From the NCBI GenBank assembly GCA_031841125.1, contig CM063110.1, forward strand, positions 31,883,214 through 31,947,213: a stretch of DNA of 64,000 bases. The letters are read 5' to 3'. The notes below the pieces were generated by a model that worked only from the letters and a program-made list of their open reading frames with translations, ran no database searches and had not been told where the DNA came from. The translations under genes were made by a program, and so were the position numbers. Source of the stretch: Acanthococcus lagerstroemiae. Its lineage: Eukaryota > Arthropoda > Insecta > Hemiptera > Eriococcidae. This document shows, piece by piece, positions 1-10,720 of this stretch (within the stretch, counting starts at the first letter, position 1; every line of letters starts with the position of its first letter).

Positions 1-224
1 CAATTTTTAAAATCAAATACATAAATACAAATGAATTTAAAGGGTCGAGTTGGTTTTAAAATAATAATTTTTGACATTTTTTCTTAGCATTCTACACATT
101 CTATGTAGGTAGAATGTGTCGAATTTCAAATTATTCTACAAGTCTTATTCTACGCATAGAATAGGAAAAAATTTGCGCCTTTTATTCTACGGCACAACCT
201 TGCTAACACTCTTCCTATTTACAT
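1..224. other. AT-rich non-coding flank
   Basis: No coding potential seen. Short inverted words around ATTCTAC/GTAGAAT recur at about 90-190, giving small potential hairpins. Nothing else can be assigned. Confidence 0.4.
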
Positions 225-960
225 TTGTGTGAGGTGGCGCTGTATGCGCCGAGTGCTCAGACATTGTAGTCCACTGCACTATTCCTCAGGTTGCTGTTAG
301 AGATCAGCTCAGTAGCCTCACTTGTATAACCAAAGTGACAATTTTACCGAGTTCTATCCCTTTGACTTCACTGGGTGCTGGATACTATAGTCCCAGTGCT
401 TCGCGTCTTATCCCGGCTATTGCTAGGGGATCGAGGTTTCTTCCTCTTCTCCACAGTACCTCTAGGAGTCGCTTTTCATCACTCCTATTTTACACCACAT
501 GTGTTTTGTGGCCCCATGACCAGTTAGTAATCGGACTACGAGCCTTGCATGTTTCCTGTCAAGCCCTAATAGGAACTTAGCATACTTACCGGGGGCGTCC
601 TCTATCAGTGTTTTGTTGACATTCATGCCACTGGCCAACCGCCAGTGAATCTTCGTCTGCATACTTATCCAAGCCTTCACTTTGGATTTTATAACGCTGT
701 ATGCTACATGAAGACACGGCCTGCGAGTTGCCAGTTCCTTTTTATGCCCTCCTTCGCTAGCTTACCAGCGATCATGTTTCCTTTTATGCCGCAGTGTCCC
801 GGTACCCATAGTATGTTGACACGGTTCTCCTGAGCAAGGGTGTATAATTTGCTAACACACACTGCCTCTACTAGGGATGTAGTTTGGTGTGACGATAGTG
901 CCTTAATAGTCAATTGACTGTCTGTGCAGATATAGATCTACTTAGTAACAAGGCCCTTCT
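225..960 (-). mobile_element. LINE fragment, RNase H domain and C-terminus (decayed)
   Basis: Read on the minus strand, two blocks in different frames (913-704 and 680-462) resemble the RNase H domain and tail of an insect non-LTR retrotransposon. The peptides AIKALSSH, NILWVPGHCGIKGNMIAGKLAK (shown in part) and VVRLLTGHG...H fit the RNase H order: the strand with the substrate-side motif, the WVPGHxGIxGNxxAD signature (the final Asp is Gly here), then the LTGH...H tail. A frameshift and a stop separate the blocks, so it is not functional. A second copy lies at 50520-51915. Clade is uncertain (I/R1/Jockey group), because RNase H occurs in several. Confidence 0.7.
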
Positions 961-1014
961 GTTGGCTTCTATCAATGACCACCGTGATCGCCATTATCTC
1001 TGATTGGAGGACTG

Positions 1015-1625
1015 GATATACCAACGTTTCCTGATAATACGATCAGCTTATTTGCTGATGACACTACGCGATATATCAGCTACGAGGTGGCAGTAAAATC
1101 AGCAAACAGCAGTTAATAGAATCTCTCAATGGGCTGAAGACTGGAAAATTATGCTCAACGATAGCAAATTCTTTAACGTCCTAATGAAGCAGTTCTAGTG
1201 GCCTATGCAGCAAGATTCCTGAATCTTTACCTTGACTACCGATTAAACTAGCACGAGCAATGTCGGACCTACTACTTAACAACTTCTACTGGCTTGTTGG
1301 GCCTACCTCCCAACTCAGTCTGAAAAATAAAAAATAAAAGACTCATCGATACGTTAATATTCCGTCCGGCTTGGTCCTATGAATCGGAAGTTTGGGGTAT
1401 CTTGGCCAAAAGTAACATCGAAATACTCGAATGGTTTCAAAATAAATTTATGAGAACCATCACTGGAGCACCTTAGTTCATTACCAACTCTCAATTACCC
1501 AGTGAACTTGCACTTGTACCGGTCAATGAGATTGTCCACCAAAGAGCAGTCAGCTACGTCAAGCGACTTTACCAACATCCAAATGTGGAAGCTATTTCTC
1601 TGCGCGACGAATTATAGGAAATATT
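1015..1625 (+). mobile_element. Jockey-like LINE reverse-transcriptase fragment (decayed)
   Basis: Plus-strand translation gives SLFADDTTRYIS at about 1045-1080, the F/YADD catalytic box, followed by a WAEDWKIMLNDSK-like stretch. Further on come RPAWSYESEVWG, SNIEILEWFQNKFMRTITGAP and ALVPVNEIVHQRAVSYVKRL (about 1365-1590). These are typical of the thumb and C-terminal part of Jockey-clade reverse transcriptases. Several frameshifts and in-frame stops are present, including a TAG after the GAP box. It lies on the opposite strand to the neighbouring RNase H fragment, so the two are probably separate insertions or a rearranged element. Confidence 0.72.
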
Positions 1626-3939
1626 TGTCGGCTTCGGAGGAAGCATCAATTATATCTCATTAATTGACTTAATTTATGTAATTTAAGTTATAAAACCTGT
1701 TTTAAGTAACTATTGGTAGATACAAAACCTTGTGTAGTCCAAATAAATTAGTGATTAAAAAAATTGATACTTGTCAGCCTCCCCCCGCTCTCTCATGCAG
1801 TATCGGATGTTTACGTTTATGCAGGAACCGAAAGCTAATAAACTTTTGTTTGGTTACCGACTGTTTTATTGTTAAAATGCAGCTTCCACTGCTACTACCG
1901 ACTTCCACTTGAATTACTGGCTCTTAGTTTCCGACTATCAGTTCCTGGCCGTTGGCTACTGACTTTTAGCTGCCAACTATCAACGTCCTTAGAAAGCTAA
2001 ACCGGGTTTTTAACATTCTTAATAACAGAACGTAGATGTCTCTACAACAATTATAGGTTGAAAAATGTTTGCATAGGTAACGTAAAACAGGGACGTAGCG
2101 AAGAGTCTTCTCGGGGGGGGGGGGGGTTGTTAAAGTTATAACTGACTCAACTCAAAATTTCCAAGCACTAACATTTTTTTGCATTGGCTAAAAAAAAAAA
2201 GTTTTGACTTGTTGGATTTTTCCAACTCTTGATTCAACTACTAAAATTTTCCAAGTCCAGTGAGGAGGCTTGGGAAGAGAGCTACCCTGTGCCTTCCTTT
2301 CCTTATATTCGTCCCTGTAAAAAACATAAAAACACAAAATTGTCCCAGTTTTCCCAACAGCTGAGTGAGACATTCCTACCGGGGAGGGTGGGGGGAGTTA
2401 TTTTCATTATTGAAGAAATAAAAGGAGAGAATATTGTGAAAAGGTGATGAGTTGATGATTAATTATATTAGAATCCTGTAACTGAGAAGGAGCATTCTGA
2501 GATTCTGTCATTCTCTTTAAAGTTACATCGAAGCGAAGTTGAGAACAGTAATCCTTAAAAGTAAATAACTAGATAATTTTTATTACGCGCAACGTTCGTA
2601 CTTTGCCTATACGCGTTAGAAAGGCGACTATGTTGCTATAAAAATCACGGAAGCACACAATCAATTTCACGTATGTTCACCACTGATTCACATAGCCTTA
2701 AGCATTGTAACAGATGATGTATTCACGAACTTATGAAGGTTAAAGTACTTTTTTTCTCTCTTTTTATAAAATAATAGCATCAAAATCTTCGGTTGGAGGA
2801 CGACCCCCTCATATTTGAAACTGTCACAACAGCAGGCAAATTTTATTAGTGAAGTACAGAATTATGATTACATAGAACATTTCTATTATTTTTAAATCAC
2901 ATTTGAAGGGAAACTTCTTGAAAGAATCTTATTCTTCGGAGGTCGGAACAATTTTCTATAAGTTTCATCAACTCTACTAGGTGTGTATACTGTATAGGAC
3001 GAAATTTTTACTTGTATAGAAATGTGTGAGGGTGGCCCTTATTCTTAATATTTTTAAAACTGTGAAATCGATCCGAGTGTATCTTTACGTTATGATCTGA
3101 AAATGCAATCACTAAATTTTTGGAATCTAAAAAAAATATTAAAACTCGTACCCCAAGGCCCTCGAAGTTTAACATAGGATTTATACATAGGTTTTTTTTT
3201 AGAAATCTTTTTATTTAAAGTCGTTTTTACCATATTAAGGAATTCTCAAATTTGTGGTTTAAAAAAAACTAAATTTTGAAAAAACCTCTATCCCCCAAAA
3301 ATGTCAATTTTTATAGATATTATAACTTTTTTGAATAAAATGTTTGTGTTGATTTCGAATACCTATGTATTTAAATCTTCACATTTCCCTCCCTCCAACA
3401 GTTCTCTCATAAACAGTGGAGTACAAATATTAAAAATGTATTTGTAGTCCAAGAAGTAAGGAAGCAGAAAACGAAAAAAAGTTTTTGTTCTCAAAAATAC
3501 ACAAAAAATCTCGTCTCCAAAATGTCTCAAAGAACCTTTTTATCAACAACTTGTAAACAGCTTTATAATTATTTTTTTTCAGGATAGGGTACAAATAATA
3601 CTTTGTACCCTTTCCTTTCGGCTTTTTAAATGCACCATAAATAGACTACAGTGTCGTAAAACCATCACTTTTATGCATTTTCCTAGTGTGATTTAAAATT
3701 ACAGTCGATTTCTGAGTTCTTGAGGTCGCTGAATTCGATTTAGATGTTAAGTTTCCAGATCCGAACCCCGTAGGTCCACCCAACGGAGTTCCAACTAAAT
3801 GGCCATTCTTTTGAGATCGTATTCAGTTTCTAGGCTTATATGTACTAAATTCAATTCTGATGGTAATTTTCCAGCTCAACCCTTTCGGAGTCCATCAAAG
3901 GAGGGGAGGAGGGTTTCCAGTCAAATTACCGTTATATTT
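1626..3939. other. Non-coding, AT-rich
   Basis: No exon or transposon protein recognised. A run of 14 G at 2113-2126 follows a CAGGGACGTAGCGAAG word at about 2090, which looks like the end of an hAT-type MITE, but no partner terminus was found. The rest is AT-rich with poly-A/T stretches. Confidence 0.4.
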
Positions 3940-4375
3940 ACACTCCGTCGCTCACTCAATAAGTCAGTGATTCACTCACTTACACAGTCATTCGCTTACT
4001 TACTTAGTGATTCACTCAGTTACTCAATCACTTACTCATATGACTCAGTGATTTACTCACTCACTCACTCTGTCATTCACTCATTCTATAATTTAGTTAT
4101 TCATTCACTTCCTCACTCCATCACTTACTCAATAAGTCAGTAATTCACTAGTCACTCGCTTACTTATTTAGTGATTCACTCAATCACTCAGTTATTTATT
4201 CGTTCTCTAATTCTGTTATTAATTCACTTCCTCACTCCGTCACTCACCTAATGAGTCAGTGATTCGCTCACTAACCCACTCACTCAGTCAATCACTTACT
4301 TATTTAATCATTCACTGAGTTACTCAATCACTTACTCAGTGACTTAGTGATTCACTCACTCACTCAGTCGCTTGA
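3940..4375. repeat. Degenerate CACT/ACTC tetranucleotide repeat
   Basis: About 430 bp of imperfect 4-bp units (CACTCACT, TTACTCAA, GATTCACT) runs without a gene. The 114-residue ORF across it is an artefact of the repeat (poly Ser/His/Tyr/Thr). Confidence 0.85.
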
Positions 4376-6427
4376 GTTGTGTGTTCCTCTCAAGTATTCC
4401 TAACATCCTTCCACCTTATCCTCCCAGAATAGGGTATGCTCATGTGCGCAAATGTGAGTGCTTGGGGGATAAGGTTCCAATCTGCATTTGCAGGGACGAA
4501 AGTACGGGGGGGGGGGGTGCAACACCCCCAATTATTAGGCAGTCAGCAAAATTTGAAACTGTCTATTTGAATTTTTCATTTTCTAAGAACGTTTGTTTGT
4601 TTGTTTATTATTATTACATATATTATTTTTTTTCAATTAAAAAACATTCTGATTGAGAAATCGGCGAATTTTCAAATTTTTAGCGGCAAATTTTTAGTTG
4701 AAAGGAAATATTTGTCGGCAATTTTTTTTTTCTCCACCCCCCAAACTGAAAGTCAAGTTTCGCCTCATCTGACTGATACTTCGGTATGTAGCGACAATAA
4801 TGATAACTAAGTGTAATCAAGTGCGTCTTACATTAGTGTACTTCAATTTTTTTCCTAAATGCATTCTTCAAATTTGCGCTGCATCTTAAACTCGAGGGCG
4901 TCTGAGATTTGAGAAAATATACGGTACATAACACATTTTCTCGTTAGTAAATATATGTTATGCTAGAGGTCCAAAAAACATATTTTCGGGGTGTTTCGAT
5001 ATTTTCAGTTCGAGTTGGTGATTTGCAGGAGGTGAGAAGGGTGGTTGAAAAATTCGTTTTCAATTTGCGCTAGAATCAAATTTTTGCGGTTTTTGTCAAT
5101 TTATACACCCTTGTACATACCATGTCATCTATTTTTAATAAGAAATACGTAATAAGTGAAAATTGAAAATGGCCAATAACTGGTACTGACCAACATTTGG
5201 CACAAATTACATCTCGTACTTACTCGACTTACCGTGTTAATCAAAATTAGTACGTGCCAGATGTTGATCGGCCAACAATTGATGGCATTTTTTAGAAATC
5301 GTTTTTCGGAAAATCTATTCAGTTTAATCCAATTTCAGTCCTGTATTCTATATGTGTATACGAACTGAAATGAAGGGAAAGGAATTCTGCGATGAAATTT
5401 TACCTAACGAATAATTGGCACAGTGCTGTCAAATGTTGGTCTTCAGGTGTCTTCGTAAAATAGCTGCAATCAACATTTCATTGCATATTAAAAACTTGCG
5501 AGTGCATCAACTAAAACTAGAAGAATGGTATTAACGTACTACAGGGGTTTCATTTCCAAAAACCGATCAGGGGAGGTACACACGAGCTGGTCAAAAAAAA
5601 GCTGACCAACAATTGGCACTTTCCCTTATATGATTAGTGAACCAAACACGGTCCACTTTTCAAAGTATAAAGATTAGAAAACTTCCTTCACAGCCGATAG
5701 TTTAATGGAGCCAATCTACACTCAGACCTCTTCTCTCATCACCTCCGATGTCTATGACAGATTTCAACTACGAATTTTAGAAGCAGAAAATTAGTTGTAA
5801 GAAAGAGCAACACAACTGTTCTCGGGCAGGGCATAATGTTACAAATGGATTTCGTAGAAAAATTCAGGAACATTCTGCACACACATACAAACAACAACAT
5901 CAATAACCAGTGATGGCGATCTGTAATCTTCCCAGGGAGGGGGTGATATTTGATATGTATTTCCTCCAAACATTTTCCCGTCAAGCAAGCAAAAAAAGCT
6001 CATCGTTGCTGGAAAAGTTTCGATCTTTTTTTTAAAATTCAAGTTCTTCAATACTGGTTCTTCGAACTGCTTTCACCTGTTTGAATCGTATTCAGCAGCA
6101 ATTTTTCCAGGGAAACACTTGTCACTTTGGTCCTTCTCTCCACTACCACCTTCACTGACAACAAAAACCGAAATTATTTTCGTAGGTAATTAAATGAAAT
6201 GGAAAAATAACATTGTTCGAGAAAAAAGTCTACTCAAGTTACTTTCCCATAGCCCCCTCCCCCAAATACGGGGTTCCTGAAATGCAAAATTTTGAATTAA
6301 GGTTTATAATAAAACTATAATGCCTAATATTGGTTTTCTGACAAGAAGCATGAAAGTTCAAAAGTACTCACGGTCAACGTTTATTAGTTGAACATGAACA
6401 TAATATAAAAACCCGAATAACTGCAGG
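4376..6427. other. Non-coding with recurrent CCAACA/TTGGCAC motifs
   Basis: No gene recognised. A 12-G tract lies at 4506-4517. Between 5180 and 5620 words of the form TGACCAACAWTTGGCAC occur in both orientations (near 5187, 5254, 5412-5445 and 5597), suggesting remnants of an inverted or tandem repeat element. Confidence 0.4.
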
Positions 6428-6566
6428 CAGCGGCGCAGCTAAGAGGGGGTCTGGACCCCCTTTGTGACTTCGTCAAATAGTGTTCTTCTAATTTTAGCAC
6501 TCCCGTCCCCTTTTGTCCAAACCAGACCCTCCCACCCTTGAACACTCTAGATTGGCTACGCTACTG
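6428..6566. mobile_element. hAT-like MITE, 139 bp
   Basis: Termini CAGCGGCGCAGCTAA and TTGGCTACGCTACTG are imperfect inverted repeats. Eight-base flanks ACTGCAGG (6420-6427) and ACTGCAAG (6567-6574) match at 7 of 8 positions and fit an 8-bp hAT target-site duplication. The interior has a GGGGGTCTGGACCCCC hairpin and no coding capacity. Confidence 0.75.
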
Positions 6567-7300
6567 ACTGCAAGTACTTCCCATTAAACAAGTAATTTCC
6601 GATTATTTTGTACTCTGTAGCAGTTTTTGTTCATCTGTCTAAGTTAACAAATCAATAAAATGTTTACATGTCTTACACTAAATTAATAAAATTAGAAATT
6701 GAAAAAAAAAAAATTGCGCATTCATCGTAGGTACCTATAAACATACGAAAATAACTTCCATAAAGTGAACATTTGAAGCGTATAAAAGAACGGATTACAG
6801 AAGACAAAATTTAAAATACCAGAACCATGATTAAATTAAAATACCAAAACGCATTACAATAAATAACAAAACGTAAAACAGAATACTTAAATTCTCGAGA
6901 ATCATTAAAAAATTTTCCAGCAAGAGGAACACGCTGTATAAATACATGTAGGTAGTGTATTATTTTCACCTGAATACAGCGGTAGTATAAGATGATCACA
7001 CAAGCAAGGCTAGCAAGTTACAATACTTAAATGCTAAGGGAATAAATATTCTGAAAAAATGTACGATATTTCTTACTATCATAAGCAAACCAATGAATAA
7101 GTAAGAAAATAAATAAATTATGTGAAACAGCAGATAAAGTATTATTAATTAGATTTTCAGTCTTTAGTAACAAATATAATCTGATGCGACATTTTCCCAA
7201 CAGTGTACGTATCTAATGTAACACAAAAAATAAATGAAAAATTAAATTTACAAGATAATTATCCCGATTCAAAACGTTCAGGATACTGCGAGGGAAAACT
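6567..7300. other. AT-rich non-coding DNA
   Basis: Nothing assignable seen; no splice-flanked coding segment and no transposon motif. Confidence 0.4.
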
Positions 7301-7991
7301 CAATAGACCTTTTTCTGGTGACTTCAGGGCAAGGGTTTCAGTGTTACCGCACGCCAGATTTCTTTTTGCTTACATTTGATATGGACTGAACTGCCCATTC
7401 CCGATGCTTAATGAAACACCCTTTTTCGGCCCACTTTTTGCGCTTGGTTTACACCATCCTTCAACCAATCAGCGACGACTACCCGGAATAAGCCCCCTTT
7501 TTCAGCGGAGGTTACCAAGGGTGTTTCAGGGTAGCTACCAGGCTCACTGTTGAATACACCCTCTTTAAGCCCTTCCACCTGATTTACACCTGGGCGTAAT
7601 CCGGGTAACCTAAGCATCGGGTTTCTGATAGACATTGTCATGTTAATTCGCAATTATCATTAATTCCAGTTATATTAATGAATTCTACGAAACATCAATG
7701 TCAATTTCATGTATAACAAGTGTAGAAAAAAATGAAAACATAGACAAAATTTCTATGCTTGAGAAGTCTTCAGTCCTCAGTTTCACCTCAATACTCAATG
7801 ACGATAAATATGTTAAGAAAGAGACATGACTCACCGAACAATAGGTAAATATACGAAACTTTCAAGATATTAAATGTTAAAATACGCCGAATAGCAGCAG
7901 ATTAATTTTCTTATCAGCTCATAGATGCATACATCAAACAGCAGCAAAATCTCACATTAAACAGAACAGTTTCAAAATTTTACGGGATAAA

Positions 7992-8139
7992 ATGGTTTAC
8001 TGCTTTGTACTAGATTGTAGCCATCATTCGGATGAACACCTACTGTGCAATTTCAAGAGGTTTCCTACAGACGTGAAAAAAACAAGTGGATAAATTTGAT
8101 ATTCTATGTAAATTCAAAGTATAACTTTCCTGGGTCCTG
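7992..8139 (+). pseudogene. THAP zinc-finger domain fragment, frameshifted
   Basis: The ATG at 7992 opens MVYCFVLDC, the C-x4-C start of a C2CH THAP domain, followed by a LCNFKRFPTD box (THAP proteins usually carry an xFxRFP motif). The frame then hits TAA at about 8091. In the +1 frame the sequence continues NKWINLIFYV, supplying the expected KW-I element. The break is a single-base slip in the A-run near 8080-8087. The second zinc pair (C-x2-H) was not found downstream. The fragment lies inside a foldback element, so it is probably a dead transposase N-terminus. A host THAP exon ending at an intron is a weaker alternative. Confidence 0.6.
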
Positions 8140-8437
8140 AAATAATACTTTGTACTTCAGCAGTTCTTCGCAGTTCATTTTTCATAAATCTCAATAAATG
8201 AATGAATCATTTCAAAAATGAATCATCTACAACTTTTCTTCTCTAAAATTCACTTTTTTCGTTATTTCATGTTTACATATGCCCTTCCATTAATTTCGCG
8301 TGAGAATAGATCAACTACAATATTCCTTTACTACTTTCTAACTCGCCGTTTAGGTAATTACCTACTTTAAAAAAGGATCGGCTCACCGAGTTGTTTCCTT
8401 TTCGAACAGACTGACTTGTAAAATATAATCGCTGAAG

Positions 8438-8522
8438 GTGGATTTACATTCGAGTCGGCGACATGTCGCGGACAAACTTGTATATGTTAAAAGTGTGTCG
8501 GCGACATGAATGTAAATCCACC
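8438..8522. mobile_element. 85-bp hairpin MITE nested in the foldback element
   Basis: GGTGGATTTACATTC at the left end is exactly inverted at the right end (GAATGTAAATCCACC), with inner TCGGCGACATG copies. Flanking TGAAG occurs on both sides and may be a target duplication. No coding capacity. Confidence 0.65.
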
Positions 8523-9091
8523 ATGAAGATAATCCCTTTTTGAAATGACTCATTCAAATGAAACACAGTTATTTTTTTAAACTCATTATGCTGGAAAGCA
8601 GCAGATTATCAAGGTAACTGAGGTAGCAAGATGCCGACCCGGTTCAATTCCACAGCTGTGAAATACTATTACTGAAAGTGATAAGGTTATTACTCAGCTG
8701 CTGTTGGTGTATTTTAACGTTTAATAGATTAAAAAATTCATAAATTTGTCTATTGTTCGGTGATTTATGTCTTTTTCTCAGCATATCAATGATTATTGAG
8801 TATTGAGGTGAAAATCAGGACTCTTGAAGCACGAAAATTTCGTCTTCTATACTGCATTATCATGTTTTCATTTTTGACTTTTCCTTCACATGTTATATGT
8901 ACCTACATGAAACTAACATTGAAAATTGGTACAATTCATTAATATAATTAATTAATGACAACTCCGAATTAATATCGCAATTTCCAACAGAAGTGGGCTA
9001 TGCTGTTCCATGAACGTAAATAAATTAAAAAATCTGGCGCGCGGCAACACAGAAAATTTTGCCTGACGTCGGCTCGAGAAAGGTCTATTTG

Positions 9092-10444
9092 CAATGGTTT
9101 TGATTACTTAATCATTAATCTTCAAATTGCTACCTGTCTATTTAGTGTCATTATAAGGTATCTTATAACTGTATTAACACCTAACTATTTCATAAAATTG
9201 CACATATGTACCTACATAAATAACTATCTACTTTAGAGCAGTGGTGGCAATTAACTCCTTTCCATTTATTAAATAAAATAAAAAATCTTTTGGTGAACAC
9301 TTAATACTGTCTGTGAAAATATTTAAACTTTTCGTTAAGTGACTCCACGTCACTCTTCCAAGTTTCGATAAACCTTTGCCATCCGATTTTGGAAACTAGA
9401 AATGAATTGCTGCCACTGCTCTGAGGATACAAAACATTCTCGACATGGGTGTAACCAGAGAGGGGTCGGGTAGGACAACTGGTTATGCTGTTGTTTTCCA
9501 ACCCTTGAACTTCCTCCCCTTTCCCCAAATAGAAAAACGCGGATTTGTCACTATAAGCCAGCTATGCTCGTCTTTCACCCACTACGATCCGCAATATGTA
9601 TCACAGTTTGAATCTTAAGATTTAGGATTAAAATAATGTACATGAAAAATAAAAAAATAACAGGAAAGAAATAAAGTGGAAAATTGTTGGTGAAAAACTT
9701 ACAGAAGTATTGCTTTTTATACGCAGCGTACTCGATCGGATTACATAAAAATGTGTACAGAATAGAAAAAGAAGAGGGAAGGAAATGAAGGGCGCACTAA
9801 CGTATCACCCAAATCTAGAAAGTTTTCGATTTTTATGACTTTTCATCGTTAATGTTCATTTGAACTAGCAAAAACAAAAACAAAAAAAAAAAAAAAACTT
9901 AATTTCGTACACTTACTCTATCTGATCAATTTCTTTAACACTTCTTAATTAACTGAAATAAGTTTTAGGAATGAAAGGCTCGATTTGAAGAAATTTCCGA
10001 GATAAAAATCGCCAGTCTTAAGAATTAAACAGTTCGGACTTGAAATTTTCTAGGACCATTCATTACAATAAAGATAAAAATGACGAAAATTGAAGATCCC
10101 AAGAAGAGCCTTCTGCCATAGTTAAATTTTGATACAACTTACGAACCCCGAAATAAACAGACAACCAAATCCCACGTTTTCATTTAGAACAGCCCTCTCG
10201 CCCCCATCGAACTGGAAACCCACGTAAATTCGATTGTAACTTTACATTTTAGTATTTCGAGTTGGTATGCCTCAAATAAAAAATTATATTTTTAGCTACA
10301 TCAATCATCTGAAATAAAAACGGAAGAAATAACCCAATAATAAATATTAAGATCGAATTCAAAGAGATCAGTGGAAAAGAAATTTGAGATTGAACAAATT
10401 TGGAGGTCCTGCACGGAGTTAGTTTAAGAACTTCGGTTTTGAAT
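9092..10444. other. Non-coding region downstream of the ZAD gene
   Basis: This stretch lies 3' of the minus-strand gene ending at 10445. No further exon was recognised; the last part may hold its 3' UTR, but no clear polyadenylation signal was picked. It is AT-rich, with a long A-run near 9880-9897. Confidence 0.35.
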
Positions 10445-10720
10445 TCATTTCTTCCCTCGAATCACCTGGAATGAATCCTGCGCTTGTTTCCTATCTGCAC
10501 GATCCCGTGACAACCGATGTCTTCTATTAGAAAAATATTGCCGTATCTGGGTACCGGTTTTGTTATGGAATAATGCGTTGACTCCTGTTATCAGCTGAGC
10601 ACAATCATTAAGAGAAGGTACAGAATTGGAAGCGAAGTAATGTTGAAAGTATTGCCTCATGAACTTTTTCTGCTCCGGAGACCACATTGCGTGTGGCCTC
10701 TGTTTCAGTGAAAGGGCGAT
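10445..10720 (-). CDS. ZAD gene exon 7: homeodomain-like helix-turn-helix and stop
   Basis: After a CTGTTTAG acceptor this exon encodes 91 residues and the TAA at 10445. It contains RPHAMWSPEQKKFMRQYF, then a Leu/Cys turn and GTQIRQYFSNRRHRLSRDRA, a pattern of three helices ending in a basic recognition-like helix. The layout resembles the WS/WTPEQ...QIR..F.N.R modules at the C-terminus of some zinc-finger and transposon-derived proteins (recalled, not searched). An internal ATG at 10687 could serve as a start if the exon were used alone. Confidence 0.6.
   Translation of the reverse strand: MALSLKQRPHAMWSPEQKKFMRQYFQHYFASNSVPSLNDCAQLITGVNALFHNKTGTQIRQYFSNRRHRLSRDRADRKQAQDSFQVIRGKK

Larger units (their letters stand above)
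7301..9091. mobile_element. Foldback DNA transposon with long inverted arms and a THAP remnant
   Basis: The left end (7301 onward: CAATAGACCTTTTTCT) matches the reverse complement of the right end (9091 back: CAAATAGACCTTTCTC). Similarity continues inwards for several hundred bases. Examples are GCACGCCAGATTT near 7352 against GCGCGCCAGATTT from the right, and ACCGAACAATAG near 7835 against CTATTGTTCGGT near 8750. The loop carries a broken THAP domain at 7992, which fits a P-element/THAP-type transposon, though 8-bp target duplications were not recognised. A smaller hairpin element (8438-8522) is nested inside. Confidence 0.65.

Noticed and set aside
3799..4143. 114-codon frame
   Set aside because: Made by the CACT/ACTC simple repeat.
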